27,899 nt of DNA from an uncultured Pseudogracilibacillus sp. (GCA_937974845.1 CALJVC010000117.1:1-27899); one strand, 5' to 3'; shown: positions 1 through 8,636, counted from the stretch's first letter. Program-made: numbers and translations. The notes: generated by a model not told the origin, from the sequence alone.

Positions 1-27
1 TTTTTATCAATGCAAAATAAAATTTTA

Positions 28-56
28 TTGACCAAGGGTAAAGATTATAATATAAT
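28..56 (+). promoter_or_regulatory. sigma-A promoter of rpsU-yqeY
   Basis: TTGACC at 28-33 and a perfect TATAAT at 51-56 are separated by 17 bases. A second overlapping TATAAT lies at 46-51 but would leave only 12 bases of spacing. Transcription should start near 63, just at the stem-loop described next. Confidence 0.8.
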
Positions 57-62
57 TAAAAG

Positions 63-84
63 AAGCATATTTGTATATATGCTT
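63..84 (+). repeat. 5'-UTR stem-loop upstream of rpsU
   Basis: AAGCATAT (63-70) and ATATGCTT (77-84) are perfect inverted arms with a 6-base loop. The hairpin would sit at the very 5' end of the rpsU transcript and leave the ribosome site at 107-116 free. It may stabilise the mRNA or be a protein-binding site. No function can be shown from sequence. Confidence 0.5.
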
Positions 85-123
85 TGTAATTATGGTTGTT
101 AACTCCGGAGGGAGGGAAATTTC

Positions 124-306
124 ATGCCAAATACAACTCGCATACGTGATAATGAATCGTTAGAAGATGCTTTACGCCGTTTCAGACGAGATGTATCTCG
201 AAGTGGTACTTTATCGGAATATCGGAAACGTGAATATTATGTTAAACCTAGTGTACGCCGTAAGAAAAAATCAGAGGCGGCTAGATCTCGTAAACGTCGC
301 CGATAA
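124..306 (+). CDS. rpsU: 30S ribosomal protein S21
   Basis: Small-subunit ribosomal protein S21, which binds near the 3' end of 16S rRNA and helps initiation. The 60-residue product has the family core NESLEDALRRF at residues 10-20, then the conserved KREYY and KPSVRRKKKSEAAR blocks and a very basic tail ending in RKRRR. The usual Bacillus length is about 57 residues, so this is full length. The ATG at 124 follows a very strong GGAGGGAGGG site at 107-116. It is the first gene of a two-gene unit with yqeY, 15 bases upstream of the chosen yqeY start. Identification is by clear family similarity. Confidence 0.97.
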   Translation: MPNTTRIRDNESLEDALRRFRRDVSRSGTLSEYRKREYYVKPSVRRKKKSEAARSRKRRR

Positions 307-321
307 AAAGAGGTAATGACG

Positions 322-768
322 ATGGAACTGAACAAAAGATTAGTTCAAGATATGAAAACTGCTATGAAAGAAAAAGACAAGACTCGCCTAAGCGTCATTC
401 GCATGCTTCGGGCTGCTTTGCAAAACGAAGCAATTGCTAAAGGTGTCGATTCATTATCGGAAGAAGATGCAATGCTTATTGTTTCTCGACAGGCGAAACA
501 ATTGCAGGAGTCGTTAGACGAGTTTAAAAAAGCAAATCGAGAAGATTTGCTAGAAAAAACAGCAAACGAATTAGCAATTGTCCAAGAATATATGCCAGAA
601 CAATTATCAGAAGCGGAAATAGAGGAGCTCGTCAAACAAGCGATCCTCTCTACCGGAGCGAAGACGAAGCGAGAATTTGGTAAAGTGATGGGAGCTGTGA
701 TGCCTAAGGTCAAAGGACGGGCTGACGGCTCAACTGTCCAAAAAATTGTCAAAGAATTGCTAGATTAA
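322..768 (+). CDS. yqeY: GatB/YqeY domain protein
   Basis: 148-residue YqeY protein, a free-standing version of the helical domain found at the C-terminus of the GatB amidotransferase subunit, where it contacts tRNA. The role of the free protein is not firmly known. Visible family features are the N-terminal helix with LVQDMKTAMKEKD, the YMPEQLSEAEIE turn, and the C-terminal GKVMGAVMPKVKGRADG block. An ATG at 316 is also in frame, but it lies only two bases after the AAGAGGT site (308-314). The ATG at 322 has normal spacing and is preferred. It follows rpsU directly, as in Bacillus, and ends at an intrinsic terminator. Confidence 0.95.
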   Translation: MELNKRLVQDMKTAMKEKDKTRLSVIRMLRAALQNEAIAKGVDSLSEEDAMLIVSRQAKQLQESLDEFKKANREDLLEKTANELAIVQEYMPEQLSEAEIEELVKQAILSTGAKTKREFGKVMGAVMPKVKGRADGSTVQKIVKELLD

Positions 769-780
769 AAGAAAAATAAT

Positions 781-823
781 CCTTCATCGTTTTCCTACAA
801 GGTGAAACGGTGAAGGTTTTTTT
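781..823 (+). terminator. intrinsic terminator after rpsU-yqeY
   Basis: CCTTCATCGTTT (781-792) pairs with AAACGGTGAAGG (805-816) with one wobble, followed by seven T residues. Confidence 0.9.
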
Positions 824-877
824 ATATCGATAGAACCATGCTATTTGAAAGTGATTAATTATTTTAAGTATGGTAAC

Positions 878-903
878 ATAAACTTACTCAAATGATATTC
901 GTA
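878..903 (+). promoter_or_regulatory. candidate sigma-W (ECF) promoter of nfeD1b-floA
   Basis: AAAC at 880-883 and CGTA at 900-903 are separated by 16 bases, the arrangement of B. subtilis sigma-W promoters (TGAAAC-16-CGTA). The first two bases of the -35 hexamer (AT) do not match. The homologous yqeZ-yqfA-yqfB operon of B. subtilis is known to be in the sigma-W regulon. A start near 910 would leave a leader of only about 15 bases before the ATG at 925. Confidence 0.5.
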
Positions 904-924
904 GATAGGAAAGGTGGTGGCTAT

Positions 925-2274
925 ATGACATCTAGGGGACGTCTATCCTTTCTCGTCCTTTTAAGTATTTTTATCTTCGCTATGTTCCATATCAATCTTG
1001 TTGATGTAGAGGCGGAAGGTAAAGGAAAACTTGTCTATATAATCCCTGTAGAAAAGGAAGTAGAAAGAGGTCTTGAAGCATTTTTGAAGCGGACTATTGA
1101 AGAAGCAGAAGAAGCGGGAGCGGATCATCTCATATTTGAAATAGATACACCAGGTGGCAGAGTCGACTCGGCAACACAGATAGCGAAGCTGCTACAAAGT
1201 ATCGAATTACCGACGACTGCCTATATAGTTAATGAAGCCTTATCGGCCGGCTCTTATATCGCTTTAAATCTCGATGAAATTTATATGCAACCAAATGCAA
1301 CGATGGGGGCAAGTGCAGTGATTACTAGTGATGGAAATATGGCAGATGAGAAGGCCCAATCGGCATGGACAGCGATGATGAAAAGTGCAGCGGAAGCAAA
1401 GGGTAGAGATCCAATCTATGCCATTGCTATGGCCGACCCGACAGTAGATTTACCAGAGTATGGAGCAGGGAAGGGGAAGTTACTTACCTTGACTCCTTCG
1501 GAAGCGGTTGAGGTCGGTTATAGTGAAGGAATTGTACAAGACCGTACCGAATTGCTTCATACCCTTGGCTTAAAAGGATCAGAGGTAGTCGAACCTGAGC
1601 CTACATTAGCGGAAGAAGTTGCTCGTTTTGTAACAAATCCATTAGTAATTCCCATTTTATTATCTATTGCAAGCATTGGTTTAATTGTAGAATTGTATAC
1701 ACCAGGCTTTGGTGTAGCGGGGACGATGGGACTTATTTCATTGTTGTTATTTTTCTATGGACATATCATTGCCGGACTGGCTGGTTTCGAAGCAATAGGT
1801 TTATTTTTAGCAGGGGTTATTTTACTCATCTTAGAGCTCTTTTTACCTGGTGGAATTTTAGGTATCCTCGGTTTCGGATCTATTATTGCTTCGCTTTTAT
1901 TTGCTGGCTATGATTTTAGCCATATGTTAATAAGTCTAGTTATCGCTTTCCTACTAGGAGTGATTACCTTTTTCTTTTTATATCGTAAAGCGGATCGTAA
2001 AAAAGGTATATTTAATAAAATTATTTTACGGGACCGAACGATGACAGACCAAGGATACGTATCGACGCCAACACGCGAAGATTTACTCGGAAAGGTAGGC
2101 AAAAGTTTGACACCATTACGTCCAGCAGGAGCTATTTTAGTTAATGGTGAGCGTATTGACGTCGTAACTGAAGGAAACTATATTAACGAAGGAATCGATG
2201 TAGAAATTATTCAAGTGGAAGGAATGCGAGTTGTCGTTCGGGTGTATGAGGAAAAAGATAAGGAGGAAATGTAA
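925..2274 (+). CDS. yqeZ: Membrane-bound ClpP-class serine protease NfeD1b (YqeZ)
   Basis: 449-residue long-form NfeD protein. Residues 1-30 form a signal peptide or anchor. Residues 35-215 are a ClpP/SppA-like protease domain with IDTPGG at 73-78, the likely nucleophile Ser107 in EALSAGS, and the likely general base Lys143. About four to five membrane segments follow at 240-355, then a C-terminal NfeD beta-barrel (OB-like) domain at about 375-442. The family works with flotillin/stomatin proteins in membrane microdomains. The gene overlaps floA by one base, so the two are translationally coupled. The ATG at 925 follows AAAGGTGG (910-917). An in-frame ATG at 892 lies inside the candidate sigma-W promoter and is unlikely to be used. 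Confidence 0.93.
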   Translation: MTSRGRLSFLVLLSIFIFAMFHINLVDVEAEGKGKLVYIIPVEKEVERGLEAFLKRTIEEAEEAGADHLIFEIDTPGGRVDSATQIAKLLQSIELPTTAYIVNEALSAGSYIALNLDEIYMQPNATMGASAVITSDGNMADEKAQSAWTAMMKSAAEAKGRDPIYAIAMADPTVDLPEYGAGKGKLLTLTPSEAVEVGYSEGIVQDRTELLHTLGLKGSEVVEPEPTLAEEVARFVTNPLVIPILLSIASIGLIVELYTPGFGVAGTMGLISLLLFFYGHIIAGLAGFEAIGLFLAGVILLILELFLPGGILGILGFGSIIASLLFAGYDFSHMLISLVIAFLLGVITFFFLYRKADRKKGIFNKIILRDRTMTDQGYVSTPTREDLLGKVGKSLTPLRPAGAILVNGERIDVVTEGNYINEGIDVEIIQVEGMRVVVRVYEEKDKEEM

Positions 2275-3269
2275 TGGAAGTATTTACTATTATTGTAATT
2301 GCGATTATTTTAATTGCAGTAATCGCCCTATTTACTTTTGTACCGGTAGCTCTTTGGATTAGTGCCTTAGCAGCCGGAGTTCGTGTCGGTTTATTTACTC
2401 TTGTCGGGATGCGACTTCGTCGAGTTGTGCCCTCTAGAGTTATTAATCCGCTAATCAAAGCCCATAAGGCTGGTTTAGATGTGACGACGAATCAACTAGA
2501 GAGCCACTATCTTGCAGGTGGTAATGTCGACCGCGTTGTCAATGCTTTAATCGCGGCCCATCGTGCTAATATTAATCTATCCTTTGAGCGGGGGGCAGCT
2601 ATTGACCTAGCCGGTCGAAATGTATTAGAAGCAGTACAAATGAGTGTTAACCCTAAAGTTATTGAAACACCTTTTATCGCAGGAATAGCTATGGATGGAA
2701 TTGAAGTTAAGGCGATGGCAAGAATTACGGTTCGAGCTAATATTGACCGTCTTGTCGGAGGAGCCGGTGAAGAGACGATTATCGCTCGAGTTGGAGAAGG
2801 AGTCGTTAGTACGATTGGTAGTTCCGAGTCCCATAAACAAGTATTAGAAAATCCGGATTCAATCTCCCATACCGTCCTTTCAAAAGGTTTAGACTCAGGA
2901 ACGGCCTTTGAAATTTTATCGATCGATATTGCTGATGTAGATATCGGTAAAAACATCGGGGCAATTTTACAAACGGACCAAGCCCAAGCGGATAAAAATA
3001 TCGCCCAGGCTAAAGCGGAAGAACGTCGTGCCATGGCTGTGGCCCTAGAACAAGAAATGACAGCCAAGGTAGAAGAAATGCGCGCCCGGGTCGTTGAGGC
3101 GGAAGCGGAAGTACCTTTAGCTTTAGCAGAAGCTTTACGTTCTGGAAATATGGGGGCCATGGATTACTTACATTATAAGAATATCCAGGCTGATACCCAA
3201 ATGCGCGATACAATCGGCAAAGTAACTACAAAGGATGAAGGCGCTGAAGAACTTGATAAGAAAAATTAG
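2274..3269 (+). CDS. floA: Flotillin-like protein FloA
   Basis: 331 residues, exactly the usual FloA length. Residues 3-30 form a hydrophobic hairpin-like membrane anchor, followed by the SPFH-type domain. Residues about 235-290 are rich in Ala/Glu/Lys/Arg (the KAEERRAMAVALEQEM region) and form the helical, oligomerising part typical of flotillins. FloA scaffolds functional membrane microdomains and affects membrane fluidity, cell shape and signalling protein assembly. The start is TAATG-coupled to the upstream nfeD1b (a one-base overlap) with an AAGGAGGAAAT site at 2260-2269. The NfeD-FloA pairing is a hallmark arrangement. Confidence 0.97.
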   Translation: MEVFTIIVIAIILIAVIALFTFVPVALWISALAAGVRVGLFTLVGMRLRRVVPSRVINPLIKAHKAGLDVTTNQLESHYLAGGNVDRVVNALIAAHRANINLSFERGAAIDLAGRNVLEAVQMSVNPKVIETPFIAGIAMDGIEVKAMARITVRANIDRLVGGAGEETIIARVGEGVVSTIGSSESHKQVLENPDSISHTVLSKGLDSGTAFEILSIDIADVDIGKNIGAILQTDQAQADKNIAQAKAEERRAMAVALEQEMTAKVEEMRARVVEAEAEVPLALAEALRSGNMGAMDYLHYKNIQADTQMRDTIGKVTTKDEGAEELDKKN

Positions 3270-3300
3270 TGGACCATTTATTTGAAGGAGGTCCGAATCA

Positions 3301-3861
3301 ATGAATGAACTACTTCAATTCATTTTCGACAACCCTTTTCTCCTTTTCCTTATCGTTATGGGAATTTTCTCTGCCTATAATCGCTATTTAGAAGAACAGA
3401 AGAAAAAAGTAGAGAAAAGAACGAGAAAAACCGATCAGCCCAAGGTCGAGCTTACTTTACCTGAGGAAGTGAGAAAAGAAGATCCGTTGGTAGAAAAACT
3501 GGAAGAAGTAAAGGAAATTCGCTTACCTAAAGCCGAGCAAGTCACCGAGCTAGTCGAAGAGGTTAAGAAAACCGTATTAGAAACGCAATCTACCGCTGAG
3601 AACAAAGTAGAAGAAACGGCTGAGGAACTGCAACGCCTAGAAGAAAAGTATGCTCGGTTAAGGCAGGCGGAAGAAAGAATGAAACGATTACAGGAAGAAG
3701 AAAGAAAAAGGAAACAGGAACAAAAATCATTACAAGCTCAATCTCAAACGATCGACCTTCGTTCTCGTTTGAACCAAGAAGGTTTGGTCGAAAGTGTCAT
3801 CATGGCAGAAATTCTTGGTCCCCCGAAGGCCAGGAGAAAAAAGAACTATCCTTTTTTATAA
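3301..3861 (+). CDS. Single-pass membrane protein with long coiled coil (YqfB position)
   Basis: 186-residue protein with one N-terminal membrane segment (about residues 8-25). A highly charged Glu/Lys/Arg-rich stretch follows, about 30-145, with heptad-like runs such as EELQRLEEKYARLRQAEERMKRLQ predicted to be coiled coil. It ends in a conserved-looking EILGPPKARRKK tail. I do not recognise a domain. It is the third gene of the nfeD1b-floA unit (31 bases after floA, ribosome site GGAGG) and is closed by a terminator. This is the position of yqfB in B. subtilis, a gene of unknown function, but I cannot prove homology. The context suggests a partner or modulator of flotillin domains. The existence of the gene is secure; its function is not. 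Confidence 0.85.
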   Translation: MNELLQFIFDNPFLLFLIVMGIFSAYNRYLEEQKKKVEKRTRKTDQPKVELTLPEEVRKEDPLVEKLEEVKEIRLPKAEQVTELVEEVKKTVLETQSTAENKVEETAEELQRLEEKYARLRQAEERMKRLQEEERKRKQEQKSLQAQSQTIDLRSRLNQEGLVESVIMAEILGPPKARRKKNYPFL

Positions 3862-3874
3862 TTCATTGTATCTT

Positions 3875-3907
3875 AAGCTGAGGTCTTTCCATAGGCCTCA
3901 GCTTTTT
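3875..3907 (+). terminator. intrinsic terminator of the flotillin operon
   Basis: AAGCTGAGGTC (3875-3885) pairs with GGCCTCAGCTT (3894-3904) with one wobble, followed by a T-run to 3907. Confidence 0.9.
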
Positions 3908-4019
3908 CCTTTAGAACTATGTTCTGTAATCTTTTTATTTTTCTTAAGCTTTCTTTTCTAGGAAAAGGGTTCTGACTTATCTTTCCCAACATATTTATAA
4001 ATAGAAGGGGGAGATATGC

Positions 4020-4301
4020 ATGAAAGGCTTCAGCAAATTGTGGAAAAACCTTACTCAGTTAGATGTCGAAGCATCCTATCCACTACTCATGCTTTATCGC
4101 AATGAAAAAATGATTATCGAACAAGTAGAAGCGATCCTTCGTTTTTCTTCCGATGAAATCGTCCTTGCCCATGAAATGGGTGAGCTTCGTATTATTGGGA
4201 AGGACTTATTTATTTCCTTTATGTATCATGATGAGATTACTCTCGTCGGGACGATTGAAGAAATCCTCTTCCAAGGGAATAAAGGAGGCAATTATGAGTA
4301 G
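4020..4301 (+). CDS. yqfC: Sporulation protein YqfC
   Basis: 93-residue YqfC/YabP-family protein. This small beta-rich family is found only in endospore formers and is expressed in the mother cell during sporulation; its exact role is unknown. Family features include the FSSDEIVLAHEMGELRIIGKDL block in the middle and a C-terminal hydrophobic strand, EITLVGTIEEILF. ATG 4020 follows AGGGGGAG (4005-4012). Its last eight bases overlap the start of yqfD, so the two are coupled. No clear sigma-E promoter could be recognised upstream, although the homologues are sigma-E dependent. Confidence 0.92.
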   Translation: MKGFSKLWKNLTQLDVEASYPLLMLYRNEKMIIEQVEAILRFSSDEIVLAHEMGELRIIGKDLFISFMYHDEITLVGTIEEILFQGNKGGNYE

Positions 4302-5523
4302 GCAAAGGATCAAAGAGTGGTTAGCTGCAGTAACCTTATGGGTAGAAGGTGAGCAAATCGAAGCGTTTTTAGATGCCTGTAGAAAAAGTTTTCTTTTTCT
4401 TCGTGATGTCAAATATATTTCAAAAAACAAGGTAAGAGCAAGATGTTATTTTCAAGATATGAAAAAAGTAAGGGAGCTAGCAAATCGATATCAATTGAGG
4501 TTAACCTTGGATGATGAAAATGGTCTTTTCGTTTCTTTACGAGTTAAGTTACAGGAAACGTATAAGCTTGTAGCCCTTCTTTTGTCCGGTTTGTTCTTGT
4601 TTTTTTTATCTCATACGGTATGGCAGGTCAATCTGCAACCCCTCTCTTATCAATTAGAAAAAGATATTCAGCGTGAATTAAATCGATTGAATATATATCC
4701 TGGTGCTTTTCAAGTAAGGGCTCCTTCTGTTGAAGCAATAGAGAAAGCTTTGATGGAAAATATACCTGAATTGTTATACATAAGCGTCAAAAAACGTGGT
4801 ACAATTTATACAATTGAAGCTTTAGAAAAAATAGATAAGGAACTAGAATCTTCCGAAAAACCGAGCCACCTAATTGCTGAAAAAAGCGGTGTCATTAAAA
4901 AAATGCTTGTCGAACAGGGACAGCCGGTGATTAATGTGAATGATTTTGTACAAAAAGGGGACTTGCTTGTTTCTGGGGAATTACTTCTACAAGAGGAAGC
5001 AGATGATCAAAAGAAAGATAAGAAAAAAGAAGCTAGCTACGTTCGTTCTATTGGTGAAGTGTATGCTAATACCTGGTATGAGGTAACCGTGTCGCTCCCT
5101 CAGGAACATCAATCTTACCACCTTGATGGCGATCATGTTCATCACTATGCTATAGATTTAGTCGGACTACGCATACCGATTAAATTTTGGCCGAAACTAT
5201 CTAATGAATACTTTACAACGATTATCGAGCGATATCCATTGAAGGTTTTTAACTACGAATTACCGATTGTTTTCTACAAAGAAAAACATTTTCCTCAAAC
5301 GAAAAGACAATACCAACGGAGTGTGAAGGAAGCCAAGGCTTTAGCGATAGACCATGCTTTAGAAAACTTACAGGGAAAGTTAGGTAAAGAGACAGAAATC
5401 GAGAAATATTATATTTTGCATGAAGCGGTAGACAATGGTAAAGTAAAACTTAGATTATATGTCAGTGCAGTTGAGAACATCGCTCGAGAGAAACCGATTA
5501 AAAAAGAAAAAGTACGCGATTAA
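4294..5523 (+). CDS. yqfD: Sporulation protein YqfD
   Basis: 409-residue sporulation membrane protein, close to the 398 residues in B. subtilis. A cytoplasmic N-terminal part (1-87) is followed by one membrane segment (about 89-107). A large extracytoplasmic domain resembles the stage IV sporulation protein family and includes a lipoyl/barrel-like GLLVSGELL-type turn around 225-235. It is needed for efficient sporulation in B. subtilis but the mechanism is unclear. The ATG at 4294 has AAAGGAGG at 4281-4288. In-frame ATGs further upstream lie inside yqfC and have no ribosome site. It forms an overlapping pair with yqfC and is followed after 11 bases by phoH. Confidence 0.92.
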   Translation: MSRQRIKEWLAAVTLWVEGEQIEAFLDACRKSFLFLRDVKYISKNKVRARCYFQDMKKVRELANRYQLRLTLDDENGLFVSLRVKLQETYKLVALLLSGLFLFFLSHTVWQVNLQPLSYQLEKDIQRELNRLNIYPGAFQVRAPSVEAIEKALMENIPELLYISVKKRGTIYTIEALEKIDKELESSEKPSHLIAEKSGVIKKMLVEQGQPVINVNDFVQKGDLLVSGELLLQEEADDQKKDKKKEASYVRSIGEVYANTWYEVTVSLPQEHQSYHLDGDHVHHYAIDLVGLRIPIKFWPKLSNEYFTTIIERYPLKVFNYELPIVFYKEKHFPQTKRQYQRSVKEAKALAIDHALENLQGKLGKETEIEKYYILHEAVDNGKVKLRLYVSAVENIAREKPIKKEKVRD

Positions 5524-5534
5524 AGGAGTAGGTT

Positions 5535-6500
5535 ATGACAGAAAAGTTACATGAGGTAGATTTGCAATTAGAGGATGCCAATGTGACACGGGAATTGTTT
5601 GGAACCAACGATATTTTTTTAAAACGGATTGAACAACAACTAGATGTTTCGATTATCACCCGAGGCGATAGGGTTCAAGTTATCGGTGAGCGCTATGAAA
5701 TTGTCGAGACGGTTTTACAACATTTGCTCGAAGTCATTGAGAAGGGTGTATTAATTAATGAGCGGGATGTGATTTATGCTGTTAAGCTAGCAGAAGAAGG
5801 AAAAATCGATGCTTTTCCTTCCTTATTTGAAGATGAGATTATAAAGAACGCCCGCGGTCAGGCTATCCGGGTTAAAACCCTTGGTCAAAGGAAGTATATT
5901 GATGCAATAGAAGAGCACGACCTAGTGTTCGGTATTGGCCCAGCCGGAACGGGAAAAACCTATTTAGCAGTCGTTAAAGCTGTCCAAGCATTGAAGCAGG
6001 GACGGGTTCGTCGAATTATTTTAACTAGACCAGCTGTAGAAGCTGGAGAAAGTCTTGGTTTTTTACCAGGGGATTTAAAGGAAAAGGTCGATCCTTATTT
6101 ACGTCCTTTATACGATGCCTTACACGACGTATTAGGTCAGGAGCAAGCGGGTCGCTTGGTAGAAAAAGAAATTATTGAAATTGCTCCCCTTGCGTATATG
6201 CGGGGTAGAACATTGGAAGAAGCCTTCGTCATATTAGATGAGGCACAAAATACAACGCCCGAACAAATGAAAATGTTCCTTACTCGTTTAGGTTTTGGTT
6301 CGAAAATGATTATTACCGGAGACGATACACAGATTGACTTACCTCGAGGCATAAAATCGGGCCTAGATATCGCTATTCATCGTTTGAAAGATTTGGATGA
6401 GATTTCCTTTGTTCACTTTGATCGTACCGATGTCGTACGCCACCCACTTGTCCAAAAAATAATTCATGCATATGAGGCGGATAAGAAAGAAGAAAAGTAA
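5535..6500 (+). CDS. phoH: PhoH-family ATPase
   Basis: 321-residue PhoH/YbeZ-type P-loop ATPase, the usual length. Residues 1-110 hold a KH-like RNA-binding region. Walker A GPAGTGKT is at 135-142 and Walker B VILDEAQN at 232-239, with the following TRLGFGSKMIITGDDTQID block typical of the superfamily-1-like PhoH core. The gene name comes from phosphate starvation in E. coli, but the conserved linkage to ybeY and era points to RNA or rRNA metabolism. The start follows AAAGGAG at 5522-5528, which overlaps the yqfD stop. Confidence 0.95.
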   Translation: MTEKLHEVDLQLEDANVTRELFGTNDIFLKRIEQQLDVSIITRGDRVQVIGERYEIVETVLQHLLEVIEKGVLINERDVIYAVKLAEEGKIDAFPSLFEDEIIKNARGQAIRVKTLGQRKYIDAIEEHDLVFGIGPAGTGKTYLAVVKAVQALKQGRVRRIILTRPAVEAGESLGFLPGDLKEKVDPYLRPLYDALHDVLGQEQAGRLVEKEIIEIAPLAYMRGRTLEEAFVILDEAQNTTPEQMKMFLTRLGFGSKMIITGDDTQIDLPRGIKSGLDIAIHRLKDLDEISFVHFDRTDVVRHPLVQKIIHAYEADKKEEK

Positions 6501-6527
6501 AGAGGCCTTAGGATTGGGGATGATTTT

Positions 6528-8633
6528 ATGCGTCGGTTTTTTAAAAGGTGGTATGAACAGGAATCGCCCATTCTCGTAATCGTCATACCTGTGGTTCTAT
6601 TAATAATATTTTTCTATTTAATTTCTCTCAATAACGTGTATGTAAAAACCTATGATATCGAACGTTTTAACCGGGCAAAAGAGACGATCCGATCGCCGAT
6701 TACAGTCGAAAATGAAGCAGAAACAGAAAGGAAAATGAGGGAAACGGTCCTTGGTGTAGGCGATCGGTATACGACTTTAGAGGAAGTGACGGAGGAACAA
6801 TTAAAGTACGTTGAGGAGATTTTCGCAGCGGTTAAAAAAGTTAGGAAGAATAGTGAAGAAGACTCCGATGAGAAGGTTTCTGATGAAGAACGGTTAAGTG
6901 AATTACGAGAGCTTTTATCAACAGATATAAGTGACCAGCTAGACGATGAATTATTTTTGAAATTGTTACAGCTTTCTAACGAAGAAAGGGAACTAGCCAG
7001 CGAGGTCTTTATCAGTGGTTTAAGGCAAGTTTTAGAAAAGGGTGTGCGAATTGAAAATTTAGACTCGGCTAAGGAAGAGTTACGTTCGAAAATTAAATTT
7101 TCTTCCCTAGAGGATCCGGTGAAAAAAACTTTATATGGTTTGATTGATTTTGCTGTCGTTGAAAATGCCATTTTCGACGTAGAAAAAACGATGGAAGCCA
7201 GGAAGGAAGCAGCAAATAATGTACAACCGGTAGTCATTCGTAGCGGAGATATTATCGTCCGGGAAGGGCAAATTATTACGAACGAGATCTATGAAGAGTT
7301 AAAATTGGCGGGACTTCTAGATAAGCAAAAGAAAATCTATCCAGCGATTGGACTAGCTATTTTAGTGATAATGCTCGGTAGTTTAATCGCTTATGAATTA
7401 ACGAGGCTCTATCGAAAAAATAAATTAAATGTAAAAAAAGTCTGTGCCATCCTGTTAATTAACTTAATTATAGTAACGATGATGAAAGTATTTAGTATAT
7501 ATGTAGAACAAATGAAGCAGTTATACTTATTAGTACCGATTGCTACAGGGGTATTATTAATAAAGCTTCTCGTTTTTGAACGCTTAAGTATTATTTTCGC
7601 ACTTATTTTTTCTATTTTAGGTGGAATTTTATTCAATGGCTATATTCCTGGGTCTTTAAATATCGAAGCAGCCCTATACTTTTTAATTTTTCAATTTACT
7701 GCTTTGATGACGTTATCGAATGTAAAAGACCGCACTGCCCTCGTCCGGACTGCCTTTATTACAGCCTTTGTGAACGTGATGACTTTAGCCGTTTTCATTT
7801 TGCTATCCTTTGAAAAATTTCATCCCTTTGATAGCTTTGTCCATGTCGCTTTTGCAGTAGCTGCGGCTGTTTTGTCTACTATCTTTACCATCGGTTTATT
7901 GCCATTTTTTGAAACGACCTTTGGAATTTTATCCGATGGAAAATTATTAGCCCTAGCGAATCCAAACCATCCTTTATTGCGAAAAATTTTAACCGATGCA
8001 CCAGGAACCTATCATCATTCGGTTATGGTCGCTAATTTAAGTGAGTCAGCCTGTGAAGCGATTGGTGCTAACGGTTTACTAGCCCGGGTTGCTTCTTATT
8101 ACCACGATATAGGTAAGACGGAAAGACCGCAATATTTTATTGAAAATCAGGTAGCTATTCGTAATCCGCATGACTTCATCGAGCCTGAAGAGAGTGCAGA
8201 AATAATTATAAAGCATGTCACCGAAGGGGCTGCTTTACTAGAAGAACATAAATTTCCAAAAGAAATTATCGATATTACGTTACAACATCACGGTACTTCG
8301 AGGGTGGAATATTTCTATCATTTAGCAAAGGAAAAGAATGAAACGGTAGACGAAAGTAAGTTTTCTTATCCTGGACCAATTCCGCAAACTAAAGAAGCCG
8401 GTATCGTATCGATCTGCGATGCTACTGAGGCTACGGTTCGTTCATTACAGGAGCCATCGGCTGTAAAGATAGAAGAAATTGTGACTTCAATCATTGAAAA
8501 AAAGTTACGGGAAGGGCAGTTAGATGATACACCTTTAACCCTTAAAGAACTAAATATTATCCGGGATACGATTTGTGATTCATTAAAAGGTATATTCCAC
8601 TCGCGAATCCAGTATCCTGCGAAGGAGGAGTAG
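6528..8633 (+). CDS. pgpH: Cyclic-di-AMP phosphodiesterase PgpH (7TM-HD)
   Basis: 701-residue 7TMR-HD protein (YqfF/PgpH) that hydrolyses the essential second messenger c-di-AMP. The order is one membrane segment at 14-34, an extracellular 7TMR-HDED domain (about 40-270), a bundle of membrane helices (about 273-475), then a cytoplasmic HD domain. The HD domain shows TYHHS (His496, His497) and YYHDIGK with the metal-binding pair His526-Asp527. A further LQHHGTSRVEYFYH block follows. Length matches the family (about 710). The ATG at 6528 follows GGGGATGATT. It sits in the invariant phoH-pgpH-ybeY-dgkA order and links c-di-AMP turnover with this RNA/ribosome cluster. Confidence 0.96.
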   Translation: MRRFFKRWYEQESPILVIVIPVVLLIIFFYLISLNNVYVKTYDIERFNRAKETIRSPITVENEAETERKMRETVLGVGDRYTTLEEVTEEQLKYVEEIFAAVKKVRKNSEEDSDEKVSDEERLSELRELLSTDISDQLDDELFLKLLQLSNEERELASEVFISGLRQVLEKGVRIENLDSAKEELRSKIKFSSLEDPVKKTLYGLIDFAVVENAIFDVEKTMEARKEAANNVQPVVIRSGDIIVREGQIITNEIYEELKLAGLLDKQKKIYPAIGLAILVIMLGSLIAYELTRLYRKNKLNVKKVCAILLINLIIVTMMKVFSIYVEQMKQLYLLVPIATGVLLIKLLVFERLSIIFALIFSILGGILFNGYIPGSLNIEAALYFLIFQFTALMTLSNVKDRTALVRTAFITAFVNVMTLAVFILLSFEKFHPFDSFVHVAFAVAAAVLSTIFTIGLLPFFETTFGILSDGKLLALANPNHPLLRKILTDAPGTYHHSVMVANLSESACEAIGANGLLARVASYYHDIGKTERPQYFIENQVAIRNPHDFIEPEESAEIIIKHVTEGAALLEEHKFPKEIIDITLQHHGTSRVEYFYHLAKEKNETVDESKFSYPGPIPQTKEAGIVSICDATEATVRSLQEPSAVKIEEIVTSIIEKKLREGQLDDTPLTLKELNIIRDTICDSLKGIFHSRIQYPAKEE

Positions 8634-8636
8634 GGA

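Noticed and set aside
2507..3160. 217-residue minus-strand frame inside floA
   Set aside because: It is a shadow of floA with low-complexity Ser/Ala/Ile composition and no ribosome site.
3968..4000. Possible sigma-E promoter for yqfC (CATATTTA at 3990-3997)
   Set aside because: Homologues are sigma-E dependent, but no acceptable -35 lies at the right distance, so the match is too weak to annotate.
6650..7237. 195-residue minus-strand frame inside pgpH
   Set aside because: It is Ser-rich shadow sequence opposite the conserved extracellular domain of pgpH.
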